Origin: Sva-07 sp963716235
GTDB taxonomy: Bacteria; Actinomycetota; Acidimicrobiia; Acidimicrobiales; Ilumatobacteraceae
DNA: 64,000 nt
Direction: 5' to 3'
NCBI GenBank assembly: GCA_963716235.1
Contig: CAVQTE010000010.1
Location: 124,001-188,000 of the forward strand
The notes beneath the pieces were generated by a model that saw nothing but the letters and a program-made list of their open reading frames with translations, did no database searches and was not told the origin of the DNA. The position numbers and the translations under genes were made by a program. Position 1 is the first letter of the stretch. Every line of letters starts with the position of its first letter. This document shows, piece by piece, positions 36,239-45,694 of the stretch.

Positions 36239-38018
36239 TCAGTGGGCAAACAGGGTTCGGACGACTTCGGGGATGGTCGTGACGTCGTCGTCGACCATCT
36301 GCATTGCTTCTCGGAGCATCGTGCGCATACCTTGAGCAACTGCCAGACGGCGGAGTTCCTCGGTGGTGGCCCAACCGACGATCAGGCGACGCACTTCAGG
36401 GGTGATCCGCAACAGTTCGTACACACCGATGCGGTCGCGGTACCCGGTGTTCGAGCAGTAGCTGCAGCCCTTGCCGTGGTAGAAGACGGTCTTGTCGCTC
36501 CCACCGGAATGCTGACGGAACACCGCCAACTCCTCGGCGCCGGGCGTGTAGGGCTCCTTGCAGTTGTCGCACATCTTGCGCAGCAGACGCTGCGACACCA
36601 CCCCCACGATCGCCGAGGCGACGAGGAACGCCTCGATGCCCATGTCGAGCAGGCGGTGCAACGCAGCAACGGCGTCGGTGCCGTGCAGCGACGACAGCAC
36701 GAAGTGACCGGTGAGGGCCGACTGGATGGCGATGCGGGCGGTGTCGACGTCGCGGATCTCACCGACCAGGATCGTGTCGGGGTCCTGTCGGAGAAGGGCC
36801 TTGAGCCCGGTGGCGAAGGTGAGGCCGGCCTTGGCGTTCGTCTGCACCTGGTTGATGCCGGGGAACACGTACTCGACCGGGTCTTCGACGGTCGTCACGT
36901 TCTTGCCGGTGGAGTTGATCTCGAGCAACGTGGCGTACAAGGTGGTGGTCTTGCCGGCGCCCGTCGGGCCTGCACAGATCACCATGCCGAACGGCGCGTG
37001 CACCAGCTTCGAGTACGTCTTGTAGGTCTCCGCCGGCATGCCGAGTTGGCCGAGGCTGACCATCGACTTCGACTTGTCGAGCAGACGCATGACGATCTTC
37101 TCTCCGAACACCGTCGCCACGGACGAGACACGGACGTCGATCGGACGACCGTCGACCTTGGTCGAGAACTGGCCGTCCTGCGGGGCCCGCTTCTCGACGA
37201 TGTTCATCTCCGACATGATCTTCAAGCGGCTGATCAACGCGTTGTGGGCCGACAGTGGCAGCGAGAACGCCTCGATGAGGTGGCCGTCGACGCGGAAGCG
37301 GATACGCAACCGATCGTCGAGCGGTTCGATGTGGATGTCGGAGCTGCGGTCACGCAGCGCCTGGCCGACGATCTTGCCGACGAGTTGCACCACTGGCGCC
37401 TGGTCGTCGAGGTTGACCTCGGCGATGGTCTCGGCAACCAGGCGTTGATCGTCCTCAGCGGCGAAGGCGGCGACAATGTGGTCGACGTCGGCAGTCGAGC
37501 GGTACATCTGCTCGATGAACGAGGTGACGGTCTTCTCGTCGGAGGCCTTCCAGGCGAAGCGCTGGCCCGTGGCCGTCTCGACCTGCTGGCGCCTGTACGC
37601 CGACGGATCGGCGGCGTACAGCACGATCAGGCCATCTTCCTCGCCGATCGGCATCACCTTGTGGGTGCGCGCGACCTGCTCGGGGAAGCGGGTGACGATC
37701 TCCTCGTCGAGTTCCACGATCGAGACATCGGCGACCGGTACCTGACACACCGCAGCGACAACAGTCGACAGCTCGACACGGCCGACGCCATGACGATTCA
37801 GGAGTGCCGTGCCGAACTTGAGCAGGTCGCCGTTGGCATCTGTCAGTGCCGCGGCAGCTCGTCTCGGCGTCGAGGTGCCCGCCCTGGACGAGCGCCTGGC
37901 CGACCGCGGAACACTCGTCGGCTGACTCGCCCATCGGTGGCGGTTCCACGAGCGCGGTGGCTGTGCCTCCACCTGTTGCGGGAACGAGATCGTCTGGACG
38001 TGGTTTACGAAGTGCCAT
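36239..38018 (-). CDS. pilB: Type IV pilus extension ATPase PilB, one frameshift
   Basis: 592 residues after removing one base near 37870, which joins MALRKPRPDDLVPATGG to the MshEN-like N-terminal domain (GTALLNRHGVGRVEL). The ATPase has Walker A GPTGAGKTTTLYA (about 353), Asp box VTTVEDPVEYVFPG, Walker B TILVGEIRDVDTA, His box LSSLHGTDAVAALHR and a C-terminal zinc tetracysteine (MCDNC and CSYC). The MshEN-like region binds cyclic di-GMP in many PilB proteins; a diguanylate cyclase is encoded at 60852. Confidence 0.94.
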
Positions 38019-38034
38019 CGGCGTCGCTTTCGGC

Positions 38035-39387
38035 TCAGTGCTGCGCGTTCACGGGGGAGCTGAACGTGGTCGGGGGAGAGATCGGGGTCGATGCCGACGG
38101 GGATCCATCCATGTCCGGCGACGTCATGGTCGGCGACGTCATGGCCGGCCGTTCGGAGAGAGACCCCATCGCAGCAAGTGCGCGCTGGACGGCCTCGTCC
38201 ACGTCGCTCGAGTTGTCGTCACCAGCACCAAGATCGACAGGACCGGACGACGTGGCGGCAACGTCGCTGCGACGGACGAACTGGTTCGGGTCGAGTGCGA
38301 TCAGCGCTCGCTCGACTTCTTCGAGTCGTTCGAGCTGCACCGCCGTCTCGACGTCGAGGTGCTGTTCCTGCAGCTGGGTCTCGACCTCGACGATGCGGAC
38401 CACGGCCTTGTCCATCGTGTGGCCCATCGATTCCTGGAATCGTTCGGTCTCGATGCGGATGAGTTCGACCTCGCCGGCCACCCCTCCGACGCGATCCTTG
38501 AGATCGTCGAGGGCGTCGACGTCGACAGCGTCGAGGCGGCCGGCGACGGCATCGAGGTTCTTGTTCACCTCGTCGAAGCGGGCGTCAGCACCGGCCAGTC
38601 GATCGCTGAGCAGGTTGACGGCATCGTCGAGGCTCGCGCTCACCCGGCCGACGTAGGCGTCGATGTCGGCGATGCGTTGGCCGACGGTTTCGTTGATGCG
38701 TCCCTCGGTGGTCAAGAGGCGTTCGTTGATGCGGCTCTCGGCCTGATCGACGCGACTCCCTACGACGTTGGCGACCTCGGCCTGCTGGCGCGCCGCCTGC
38801 GCCGAGACCTCGTCGAGCCGCGTCGCCAGTCCGGCGAGGCGACCATCGATCTCCTCGGTCACCTGCCCGGAGATCTCGTCGATGCGGCTCTCGGTTGCCA
38901 CGGTGATCACGTTGATGTGTTCCACGATCTTCGCGGCCTGATCGTCGAACTTGCGGACCGTACGGTCGAGCGAGACGAGTTCGGTTTCGAGGCGCACCTG
39001 GCGATGCTCCAGCTGCTTGACGATCGGTTGCGCCGCAGACTCGACCGCCGCGGTCAGGCCGAGGTTGATCTCGTCGGCGATCCGCCCGATGCGGGTCTCG
39101 ACCTCCTCCTGACGACGCTTCGATGCGGTGGCGAATTCGGTGAGGCGGACGTCGAGCGCTCGGTGGATCTCGGTCTGGAACGCCGACGTCGTTGCTTGCG
39201 ACCGTTCGACTGCCGGCAGGAGGGCGAGGACCTGCTCATCGGTGCGGGCCCGAGCGGCCCGCTCGGCGGTCACCTCGTCGCGGAGCCGCTGGAGTTCGGC
39301 CGACACCATCTCGTTGTAGCGGGCCAGTTCGAGTTGCACGGCCGCGACGATGCTGGATCGGAGCGCATCGTTTTCATCGGTCATCAT
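38035..39387 (-). CDS. Long coiled-coil protein upstream of pilB
   Basis: 450 residues from the MMTDEN start, with AAGGA five bases upstream. Almost the entire length to residue 380 is predicted helical, with repeating patterns such as ESRINERLLTTEGRINETV and RIADIDAYVGRVSASLDDAV, followed by a Pro/Ser-rich tail (TSPTMTSPDMDGSPSASTP). No membrane helix. It is first in the pilB-pilC transcript, 17 bases before pilB, so a cytoskeleton-like scaffold or polar organiser for the pilus machine is plausible. This is inference from position. Confidence 0.65.
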   Translation of the reverse strand: MMTDENDALRSSIVAAVQLELARYNEMVSAELQRLRDEVTAERAARARTDEQVLALLPAVERSQATTSAFQTEIHRALDVRLTEFATASKRRQEEVETRIGRIADEINLGLTAAVESAAQPIVKQLEHRQVRLETELVSLDRTVRKFDDQAAKIVEHINVITVATESRIDEISGQVTEEIDGRLAGLATRLDEVSAQAARQQAEVANVVGSRVDQAESRINERLLTTEGRINETVGQRIADIDAYVGRVSASLDDAVNLLSDRLAGADARFDEVNKNLDAVAGRLDAVDVDALDDLKDRVGGVAGEVELIRIETERFQESMGHTMDKAVVRIVEVETQLQEQHLDVETAVQLERLEEVERALIALDPNQFVRRSDVAATSSGPVDLGAGDDNSSDVDEAVQRALAAMGSLSERPAMTSPTMTSPDMDGSPSASTPISPPTTFSSPVNAQH

Positions 39388-39538
39388 GTGGTCCTTCGAG
39401 TCGGGATGCCGCCTACGTGGCGGTTCGGTTCGCAGGTGATCTATCGGCACCCGATCTGCGGATCTTGAGAGTTCGCTGAGACGGAATTGACACAATCCGA
39501 GCCGAGCGTTGTGATCGAGCCGACGTAACGTCGTCGAC

Positions 39539-40408
39539 ATGCGCGTCCACCTCGTCGACGGGACCTACGAGCTGTTCCGCCAACACTTCGGTTCGGCATC
39601 ACGCCATACCGACAGCGGCCCGTACGCGGCCGCGGCGGGAGTGGTCGCCTCCACGCTCGCACTGGTTCAGGACGGCGCCACCCACGTCGGCGTGGCGTCC
39701 GACCACACGATCGAGAGCTTCCGCAACGATCTCTGGGCGGGATACAAGACCTCCGACGGGATGGATCCCGACATCCTTCGCCAGATCCCCGTGATGGAGC
39801 GGGCGTTGTCGGCAGCAGGCTTCACCGTGTGGCCGATGGTCGAGTACGAGGCCGACGACGCGTTGGGTGCCGCAGCCGCCGTTGCCGATCGTGACGAGCG
39901 CGTGGAACAGGTACTGATCGTGACCCCGGACAAGGATCTCGGCCAATGCGTGCGGGGCGATCGAGTCGTCCAGTTCGATCGTCGCAAACGCGAGATCATC
40001 GATGCCGACGGCGTGCGGGCCAAGTTCGGTGTCGGCCCCGAGTCGATCGCCGACTACCTGGGCCTCGTGGGCGACACCGCCGACGGTTTCCCCGGACTCC
40101 CGGGATGGGGCGCAAAGAGCGCTGGTCTGGTCCTGGCCCGCTACGTCCACATCGAGAACATCCCGGCCGCCGCCGGCCAGTGGGATGTCGCCGGATTGCG
40201 GGGAGCGGCCAAACTGTCGGCGACACTGCAGGCGCAGCTCGCCGACGCGCTGCTCTTCCGCGAGATCGCTACCGTGGTGACCGACATCGACGTGGGCACC
40301 GTCGACGAGTGGCACTGGACGGGCCCCACAGAGGGGTTCACGGCCGTCGCCGACGAGATCGACGCCCCCGACCTGATCGCCTTCGCCGAACGCCTCCGAC
40401 CCCGCTGA
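39539..40408 (+). CDS. Stand-alone 5'-3' exonuclease (FEN-like)
   Basis: 289 residues resembling the 5'-nuclease domain of DNA polymerase I: MRVHLVDGTYELFRQHF with the first Asp, WPMVEYEADDALGAAA with the metal-binding acidic cluster, VLIVTPDKDLGQCV, and the helix-hairpin-helix GLVGDTADGFPGLPGWGAKSAG. It should remove 5' flaps or RNA primers. Several Actinobacteria carry such an extra copy. 151 bases of divergent intergenic region separate it from the coiled-coil gene; no clear motif seen there. Confidence 0.85.
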   Translation: MRVHLVDGTYELFRQHFGSASRHTDSGPYAAAAGVVASTLALVQDGATHVGVASDHTIESFRNDLWAGYKTSDGMDPDILRQIPVMERALSAAGFTVWPMVEYEADDALGAAAAVADRDERVEQVLIVTPDKDLGQCVRGDRVVQFDRRKREIIDADGVRAKFGVGPESIADYLGLVGDTADGFPGLPGWGAKSAGLVLARYVHIENIPAAAGQWDVAGLRGAAKLSATLQAQLADALLFREIATVVTDIDVGTVDEWHWTGPTEGFTAVADEIDAPDLIAFAERLRPR

Positions 40409-40446
40409 ACTCCTTGCATGAGGGGTCTGACCCTCGGTTGCACAGA

Positions 40447-40578
40447 GCCGCCGACTGAGGTGACGACCAGGTGATCTGCGGCACACAGACGATGCCGATG
40501 AAGGCTGCTACCTTCCGGTCCTGACCTGGTTCACGGGCGCCCATTGCACAGGACCCGGTCGTCACCTCACTCGGCGGC
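40447..40578 (-). ncRNA. ffs: Signal recognition particle RNA (small bacterial type)
   Basis: Read on the minus strand, the segment forms one long hairpin: the ends pair (GCCGCCGA-TGAGGTGACGAC with its near complement) and the tip carries the SRP54-binding core, GTCAGGACCGGAAGGTAGCA, at 40504-40530. This GGA..GGAAGG-AGCA arrangement is diagnostic. The length of about 130 nt suits the form without an Alu domain. It works with Ffh to target membrane proteins. Confidence 0.92.
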
Positions 40579-40665
40579 GTGCCATCACCCTACCGGCGCG
40601 TTCGGCGACTCGCCAGCTAGCCTTCCCAGGCGGTTCCGGCACTGCGCGACAGCGCCGGGATTCGA

Positions 40666-40753
40666 GGAGGGGTGCGAGAGCGGCCGAATCGGCACGCTTG
40701 GAAAGCGTGTGAAGGGCAACCTTCCGTGGGTTCGAATCCCACCCCCTCCGCCA
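40666..40753 (+). tRNA. tRNA-Ser (anticodon GGA)
   Basis: 88 nt with acceptor GGAGGGG/CCCCTCC, anticodon stem CACGC/GCGTG around TTGGAAA (GGA), a long variable arm (GAAGG-GCAA-CCTTC) as in all tRNA-Ser, T-arm GTGGGTTCGAATCCCAC, and an encoded CCA. The final A of CCA is also the first base of the tadA start codon. Confidence 0.97.
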
Positions 40754-41268
40754 TGGTGCCCTCCGGTGCGTTTCCTCCCGCCGCGCTTCCGTCGGGTCTG
40801 AACGTCGATGAGGCGATGGGGTTGGCCCTCGACGAGGCAGCACGTGCTCTCGTGCACGACGATGTCCCGGTCGGAGCGATCGTCGTCCACAACGGCATCG
40901 TGATCGCCGCTCGACACAACGAGCGCGAACTGCACGACGACCCGGTCGCCCACGCCGAAATCCTCGCGCTCCGCGACGCCGCAGCCCACCTGGGGCAGTG
41001 GCGCCTCGACGAGTGCGCGATGTACGTCACGCTCGAGCCGTGCCCGATGTGCGCCGGCGCGCTCGTCAACGCCCGACTCGGGCACCTCGTGTACGGCGCT
41101 CATGATCCCAAAGCGGGCGCCGTGACGAGTCTCTTCGACCTGGTGAGCGGCGAGCGGCTGAATCACCGCGTCGAGGTGACGAGCGGTGTGCGATCGACCG
41201 AGTCGGCCGAGCTGCTACGCGGGTTCTTCCGCCTCCGACGTACGTCGAAGACGGAAGAACCCGGGTGA
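40753..41268 (+). CDS. tadA: tRNA-specific adenosine deaminase TadA
   Basis: 171 residues. Zinc-dependent deaminase motifs are complete: DPVAHAEILAL (HAE) and VTLEPCPMCAGALVNARL (PCxxC). It converts A34 of tRNA-Arg(ACG) to inosine; that tRNA is encoded at 62299. The ATG at 40753 overlaps the tRNA-Ser CCA end. An ATG at 40816 would cut into the first helix (MGLALDEAARALV), so the upstream start is preferred. The C-terminal part ends RRTSKTEEPG. Confidence 0.92.
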   Translation: MVPSGAFPPAALPSGLNVDEAMGLALDEAARALVHDDVPVGAIVVHNGIVIAARHNERELHDDPVAHAEILALRDAAAHLGQWRLDECAMYVTLEPCPMCAGALVNARLGHLVYGAHDPKAGAVTSLFDLVSGERLNHRVEVTSGVRSTESAELLRGFFRLRRTSKTEEPG

Positions 41269-41281
41269 ACGCGGATCCGGC

Positions 41282-42805
41282 TCAGTGATCTTTGCGGCGC
41301 AGGCTGCCGATGAGGCGGCGTAGCGCCGATCTGCGCTCGTCGGCAGCGTCGAGGCTCGGATCGTCGGACGTCGCCTCGCTCGCCAGGCTCGACTCGTCGT
41401 CGACGGACACGACTGACGCAACGCCCGCTGGGGGCAGATACGGTTCCCCGAACCGCTGGGCGGCTTCTGTCTCGGCGGCGAGCGCCTGCTCTGCGTACAT
41501 CACCTCTGCACGCATGGCCATCGTGGGGGGTGCGAACCCGCCAAAGGGCGAACCCGTGGGCTCGGCGACCGGAACTGGGTTCGTGTCATCGAACGGGTCG
41601 AAGTCGAGGGGCGCGATCACCGGTACTTCGCCCGACACCATCTCGATGGCGGCGATCGCACGACGAACTGCCGCGGCGACATCGTCGGGCACCTCATCGG
41701 CTTGAGCATCGTCGTCGGAGAGTTCGAGTGCAGGCATCTCGAATCGCAGATCGCCGTTGTCGGAGTGGGTGAATGCCGGAGCGACCTGCGGCGACACGTC
41801 GATCGCTTCCACGAGCACCGGTTCCTCGGTGGCGTTCGGCCAGGTCACCTGGAAGTCGGTCGGGTCATCGTCGAATGCGACGATCTCGACCAACGAGTCA
41901 TCGGGCGCCATTTCGATGTCGGTGTCCACGTCGCGGTACGTGTCCACCTCGAGGTCGGTGTCCACCTCGAGGTCGGTGTCCACCTCGAGGTCGGTGTCGA
42001 CCTCGAGGTCGGTGTCGACGTGGCTGTCGATTTCGAACTCGATCTCGAACTCGACGTCGAGGGTCTCCGAGACTGCGAACTCGATGGTGACTTCATCGAG
42101 GGAGGATTCGGCGCCAGCAACAACGACCGCGCTGTCGCCGTCACGGACGGGGTCGAACATGAACACGTCGAACGCATTCGACGCGTCGAGCGGCGAGGTC
42201 GGATCCGCGAGATCGTCCCACTGGATGATGAGTTCGTCATCGTTCATCTCGACGACCATGTCGAGACCGGACAGTTCCGAACCGATGACCGGGGCCATCT
42301 CGGAACCCATCAGACGAGCGGCCGCCGACGCATCGAGTTGCGCCACGAACCAACGATGGATGCCGGACGGATGGTGACGGTAGGCCGTGACGCGCACCGT
42401 GGTCACTGCGTGGTTCGCCAGTTCGGTGATCAGATCCTCTGTCGAGGTCTCGGTCACGACGAGCACAGCATCACGATCGATCGATGCCTCACGGTCGAAT
42501 AGGCGGCCGAGATGTTCGACGTCACCGACGCGGACCGTCCCTCGTTCGAGCTGGATCCGGTCAACGACGCCGGCATCGAGGAGCCGGCGGCCGAGCGAGG
42601 CGTCCGAAGCCCTCTCGGCGTAATAGACCACGCCGTTGTCGAGGTACACCAGCACCTCGGGATCGACCTCGAACACGATCTCACCGGTGAAGGCACGCTC
42701 GCGGGCTTCGTCGAGCGTCATCCAGCCGGGCTGCGGTCCGCTGACCGACAAGGCCCCTGTCGACGTCTGGGTCGAACCGGACTTGGTTCCAGTGTTGTGC
42801 ATCAT
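41282..42805 (-). CDS. Acidic protein with a DUF4388-like N-terminal domain and tandem repeats
   Basis: 507 residues. The first 150 residues (GWMTLDEARERAFTGEIVF; VLVYLDNGVVYYAERASD; LGRRLLDAGVVD) look like the DUF4388/PATAN-type domain seen in signalling proteins of gliding and pilus systems. The middle is very acidic and contains TDLEVD repeated four times; the rest is disordered, ending in a basic RRSALRRLIGSLRRKDH. No membrane segment. It follows a GTPase and a roadblock gene with a TGATG overlap, so it may be their effector. Domain assignment is by eye. Confidence 0.6.
   Translation of the reverse strand: MMHNTGTKSGSTQTSTGALSVSGPQPGWMTLDEARERAFTGEIVFEVDPEVLVYLDNGVVYYAERASDASLGRRLLDAGVVDRIQLERGTVRVGDVEHLGRLFDREASIDRDAVLVVTETSTEDLITELANHAVTTVRVTAYRHHPSGIHRWFVAQLDASAAARLMGSEMAPVIGSELSGLDMVVEMNDDELIIQWDDLADPTSPLDASNAFDVFMFDPVRDGDSAVVVAGAESSLDEVTIEFAVSETLDVEFEIEFEIDSHVDTDLEVDTDLEVDTDLEVDTDLEVDTYRDVDTDIEMAPDDSLVEIVAFDDDPTDFQVTWPNATEEPVLVEAIDVSPQVAPAFTHSDNGDLRFEMPALELSDDDAQADEVPDDVAAAVRRAIAAIEMVSGEVPVIAPLDFDPFDDTNPVPVAEPTGSPFGGFAPPTMAMRAEVMYAEQALAAETEAAQRFGEPYLPPAGVASVVSVDDESSLASEATSDDPSLDAADERRSALRRLIGSLRRKDH
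41942..42013. repeat. 18-bp tandem repeat, four copies
   Basis: Unit GTCCACCTCGAGGTCGGT on the plus strand, four consecutive copies, the last with one change. It encodes T-D-L-E-V-D on the minus strand inside the acidic protein and keeps frame, so copy number can change without breaking the gene. A related, more degenerate acidic stretch flanks it. Confidence 0.9.
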
Positions 42806-43353
42806 CAGGCCACCTCTACCTTTGTTGGTTCCATCGACGCGAGCAGCGTCAGGAGGATTTCGACCACGACCTCCCGGCCGGAGTCAGGGTCGATCAGTTG
42901 GCACGGCACTGCGGCCTCGCAGTCGAGTGCGCCGAGCGAGCGCGCCAGGCGACGCGCCACCACCACGTCGTCGCAGCGGTTCACGGCGATGACCGCCGGA
43001 ACGCGCAGATCACGCAGCAGTGCGCGCAGCTCGACGCCCGCGGCAGCGTGTGTCTCGAACGCCTCCGCATCGATCACGAACGCCACGACGTCGACATCGC
43101 CTTTGAGAATGTTGGTCATGAATCGAAAGCGCACCTGACCGGGCGTGCCGAAGAGCAACAACCGCACGTCTTCGTCCGCAAGCTGATAGGTGCCGAAGTC
43201 CATGGCGACGGTGGTGAACGACTTGACGCCGGACTCCTCGCCACTGGTCGCCACATCGGTCGAGATCACCTGGGTCTGTGAGACCGATTGGATCATCGAG
43301 GTCTTGCCGGCGGCGAACGGTCCGGTGACCAGGATCTTGAAGACCTGGCTCAT
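42805..43353 (-). CDS. Small Ras-like GTPase (CvnD/MglA-like)
   Basis: 182 residues. P-loop GPFAAGKTS, switch region TTVAMDFGTYQL, switch II LLFGTPGQVRFRFM, and guanine-recognition AVNRCDD in place of NKxD. These variants are typical of the actinobacterial conservon GTPases (CvnD) and related MglA-like proteins. ATGA overlap with the preceding roadblock gene suggests that protein is its regulator. MglA-type GTPases set polarity of type IV pili in other bacteria; location in a pilus-rich region makes such a role worth testing. Confidence 0.8.
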   Translation of the reverse strand: MSQVFKILVTGPFAAGKTSMIQSVSQTQVISTDVATSGEESGVKSFTTVAMDFGTYQLADEDVRLLLFGTPGQVRFRFMTNILKGDVDVVAFVIDAEAFETHAAAGVELRALLRDLRVPAVIAVNRCDDVVVARRLARSLGALDCEAAVPCQLIDPDSGREVVVEILLTLLASMEPTKVEVA

Positions 43354-43853
43354 GTCATCGCTCCAACGAGCATCGACGCGCGGCTCTGCACGACCGTGCG
43401 CAACTCGCGCTGGTCGACACGAATCGACGCAAGCAGGGCGAGCACCCGATGTGTCCCGATCGGCCACACCAGCAGGAGACCACCATCGTGGTCGACCACG
43501 AGCTGATGCAAGCTGTTCCCGCCGCCCATCGCGACAAGTTGCTGCGCAAGGCCGACGGCGGCGGCAAGCATTGCGGGATGCGACGGCTCATCAGCCATCG
43601 AGGTGCTGCGGGCGAGACCGAATCCGTCGACCGATGCAAGGAGTGCGCCGCGTACGCCGTCGACGCGTCGAGCCAGCTCGTCGAGCACGTCGACCATCGG
43701 CATCGGAGACGACATCGAGATGTTCGTCGGAGAGGCGGCGGTCGATGGTGTGGCCGGAGTTGTCCAGCTGTCGGAAATCGTCTGCGGTCGAGACGGCACG
43801 AACCCGTTCATGAACAACGAGGAACCGTCGACGACTGCCTTGACCTTTTCCAT
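43350..43853 (-). CDS. Roadblock/LC7-domain protein
   Basis: 167 residues from ATG 43853 (MEKVKAVVDGSSL). After a Ser/Thr/Pro-rich start of about 50 residues, the roadblock fold appears: VLDELARRVDGVRGALLASVDGFGLARS, then MLAAAVGLAQQLVAMGGG and QLVVDHDGGLLLVWPIG. Such proteins act as GTPase-activating or binding partners of adjacent Ras-like GTPases (CvnB/MglB). First in the three-gene module. Confidence 0.78.
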   Translation of the reverse strand: MEKVKAVVDGSSLFMNGFVPSRPQTISDSWTTPATPSTAASPTNISMSSPMPMVDVLDELARRVDGVRGALLASVDGFGLARSTSMADEPSHPAMLAAAVGLAQQLVAMGGGNSLHQLVVDHDGGLLLVWPIGTHRVLALLASIRVDQRELRTVVQSRASMLVGAMT

Positions 43854-43995
43854 ACAGAGGACGTATCGGCAGTCCGAGCGTCTTCTTGAGTTCTTTCTAC
43901 GCGGCGAACACCATCGGACGCCCTTGGAGACCGATCCCACGTTTCCTCTGCTCCGCAGGCTCTTCGTGGATCTCCGTGAGGGCCCGTGGACGTGC

Positions 43996-44086
43996 TGGCG
44001 GAAGGCGTGGGATTCGAACCCACGGAGGCCCAGAAGACCTCAACAGTTTTCGAGACTGTCCCATTCGTCCGCTCTGGCAGCCTTCC
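43996..44086 (-). tRNA. tRNA-Ser (anticodon CGA)
   Basis: 91 nt on the minus strand: acceptor GGAAGGC/GCCTTCC, anticodon stem ACAGT/ACTGT with loop CTCGAAA (CGA), a long variable arm, T-arm GTGGGTTCGAATCCCAC, encoded CCA. Reads UCG codons, common in this high-GC genome. Confidence 0.96.
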
Positions 44087-44119
44087 GGATGCGAGGCTAG
44101 CGGCGAACGGGCGGACCGG

Positions 44120-45630
44120 CTACGAGCAGAGCGTTCCGTCCTCGGGCGCCACGAGCCGCAACAGATACTCGTGCACGATCCCCTGAACACAGTCGTTCCC
44201 GCGATACCCGGTGTGTTGATTGGCCTCGACGATCACGAGACGGCCGTCTTCGAGCGTGTCGGCCATCGCACGGGTGCTCTCCAGCGGCGTTGCAGCGTCG
44301 CCGGTCGTGCCGATCACCACGATGGGGCCGGCGCCGGCACCGGTGATCTCGACTCGTGGGTCGAGCGCCGGCGGGAAGAAGGTGCACGAGTACGAACCCG
44401 TCGTGTACGGAAAGATGCGCGGGGCCACCTCGAGAATCGAGTCGACCTCCGCGTCGGACTCCTCCACGGTCGGACGTTCGGCCTCATCGGCGCAGTTGAT
44501 CGCCTGGAACGATTCCATCAGGTTGCCGTAGGTTCCATCAGCGCTCCGGCCGTAGTAGGCATCGTTGAGCTGGAGGAGTGCGGCACCGTCGCCGGCCGCT
44601 GCGTCTTCGAGCGCTCGCTCGAGCGCCGGCCAGTAGCTGTCGGAGTACATCGCCTGCGCCGTGGCGATCGCTGCAATGCCACGATCGACCGGAGGCCGCC
44701 CCTCAGCGCTCGGGAGCGGCGACTCGTCGAGGCTGGCCATCAAGCGGTCGTATGCCCCTGCGGCATCGCCGTCGTTGTGGAAGGGACATGACGAGTCGGC
44801 GCTGCACTGGGCGAGGAACGTATCGAGGACCGCCTCGAAGCCGGCACCCTGTTGGCGGCTCGCCTCGAGCGGATCGGCGTTGGGATCGCTCGCACCGTCG
44901 AACACCGCGCGCGCACGGTGGTGGGGAACAGCGTGGTCCAGACTCCGCCGAGCTCGCTGCCGTAACTGAAGCCAAAGTACGAGATCTGATCGACGCCGAG
45001 CGCCTGACGGATCGCATCCATGTCACGGGCGGAGTTGTTCGTGCCGACGTACTGCACGTGCTCGACGCGGTCGATGCATCGCTGCGCGAATTCCTCCGCG
45101 GTCTCGACGATCGCCGCGCGTTCGGTCTCGTCGTCGGGTGTCACGTCGAGGTTGGCGTAGAAGCGATCGTACTCCGCATCGTCGATGCAGTCGACGACGC
45201 CTTCGCTCTGGCCGGTGCCTCGCGGGTCCCACCCGATGATTTCGAAGTTGTCGGTGATATCGGGTTCGAAGTAGCCCGACGCATTGAGCGCCAACGACGC
45301 GCCCTCCGCGCCCGGGCCGCCACGATTGGCGAGCATCGGGCCAACCGACTCGTTGCTCGCTCGATGACGGGCCACGTACAGATCGATCGTGTCACCCTGC
45401 GGATCGGCGTAATCGACCGGCACGGTGATGCGGCCCTCGTCGACGCGATCGTCCAGCGGTGTCCATTCGATGGTGTAGTCGAGCGGACCCGACGACGACA
45501 CGTCGGCCACCGAGTCCGGCGGAGTCGTGATGCCGGTGACATCTCGGGCGACGACGACTGGGTCGACGCGATCGTTCGAGCACGCCACCATGGCAAACGC
45601 TGCAACGGCCACGAGAACGAAACGACGCAT
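44120..45630 (-). CDS. Secreted alpha/beta-hydrolase lipoprotein (tripeptidyl aminopeptidase-like), frameshifted
   Basis: About 503 residues from ATG 45630. Lipoprotein signal VLVAVAAFAMVACSND, then the alpha/beta fold: ANRGGPGAEG (oxyanion side), IIGWDPRGTGQSEGVVDC, nucleophile SYFGFSYGSELGG, C-terminal Asp near VVIGTTGDAATPLES and final His in EANQHTGYRG. The family trims N-terminal peptides or hydrolyses similar substrates. The frame breaks near 44910 in a CGCGCGCG stretch (one base missing or two extra). Several Cys suggest disulfides. Confidence 0.8.
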
Positions 45631-45694
45631 TGTCCCAAGCGTACGGTCCCTGGGTTCTCCCGCGACCGCGCCCGGACGCTCGTAGCGTGGCGCC

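Noticed and set aside
41942..42013. CRISPR or minisatellite outside genes
   Set aside because: Repeats are contiguous without spacers and encode an in-frame peptide repeat.
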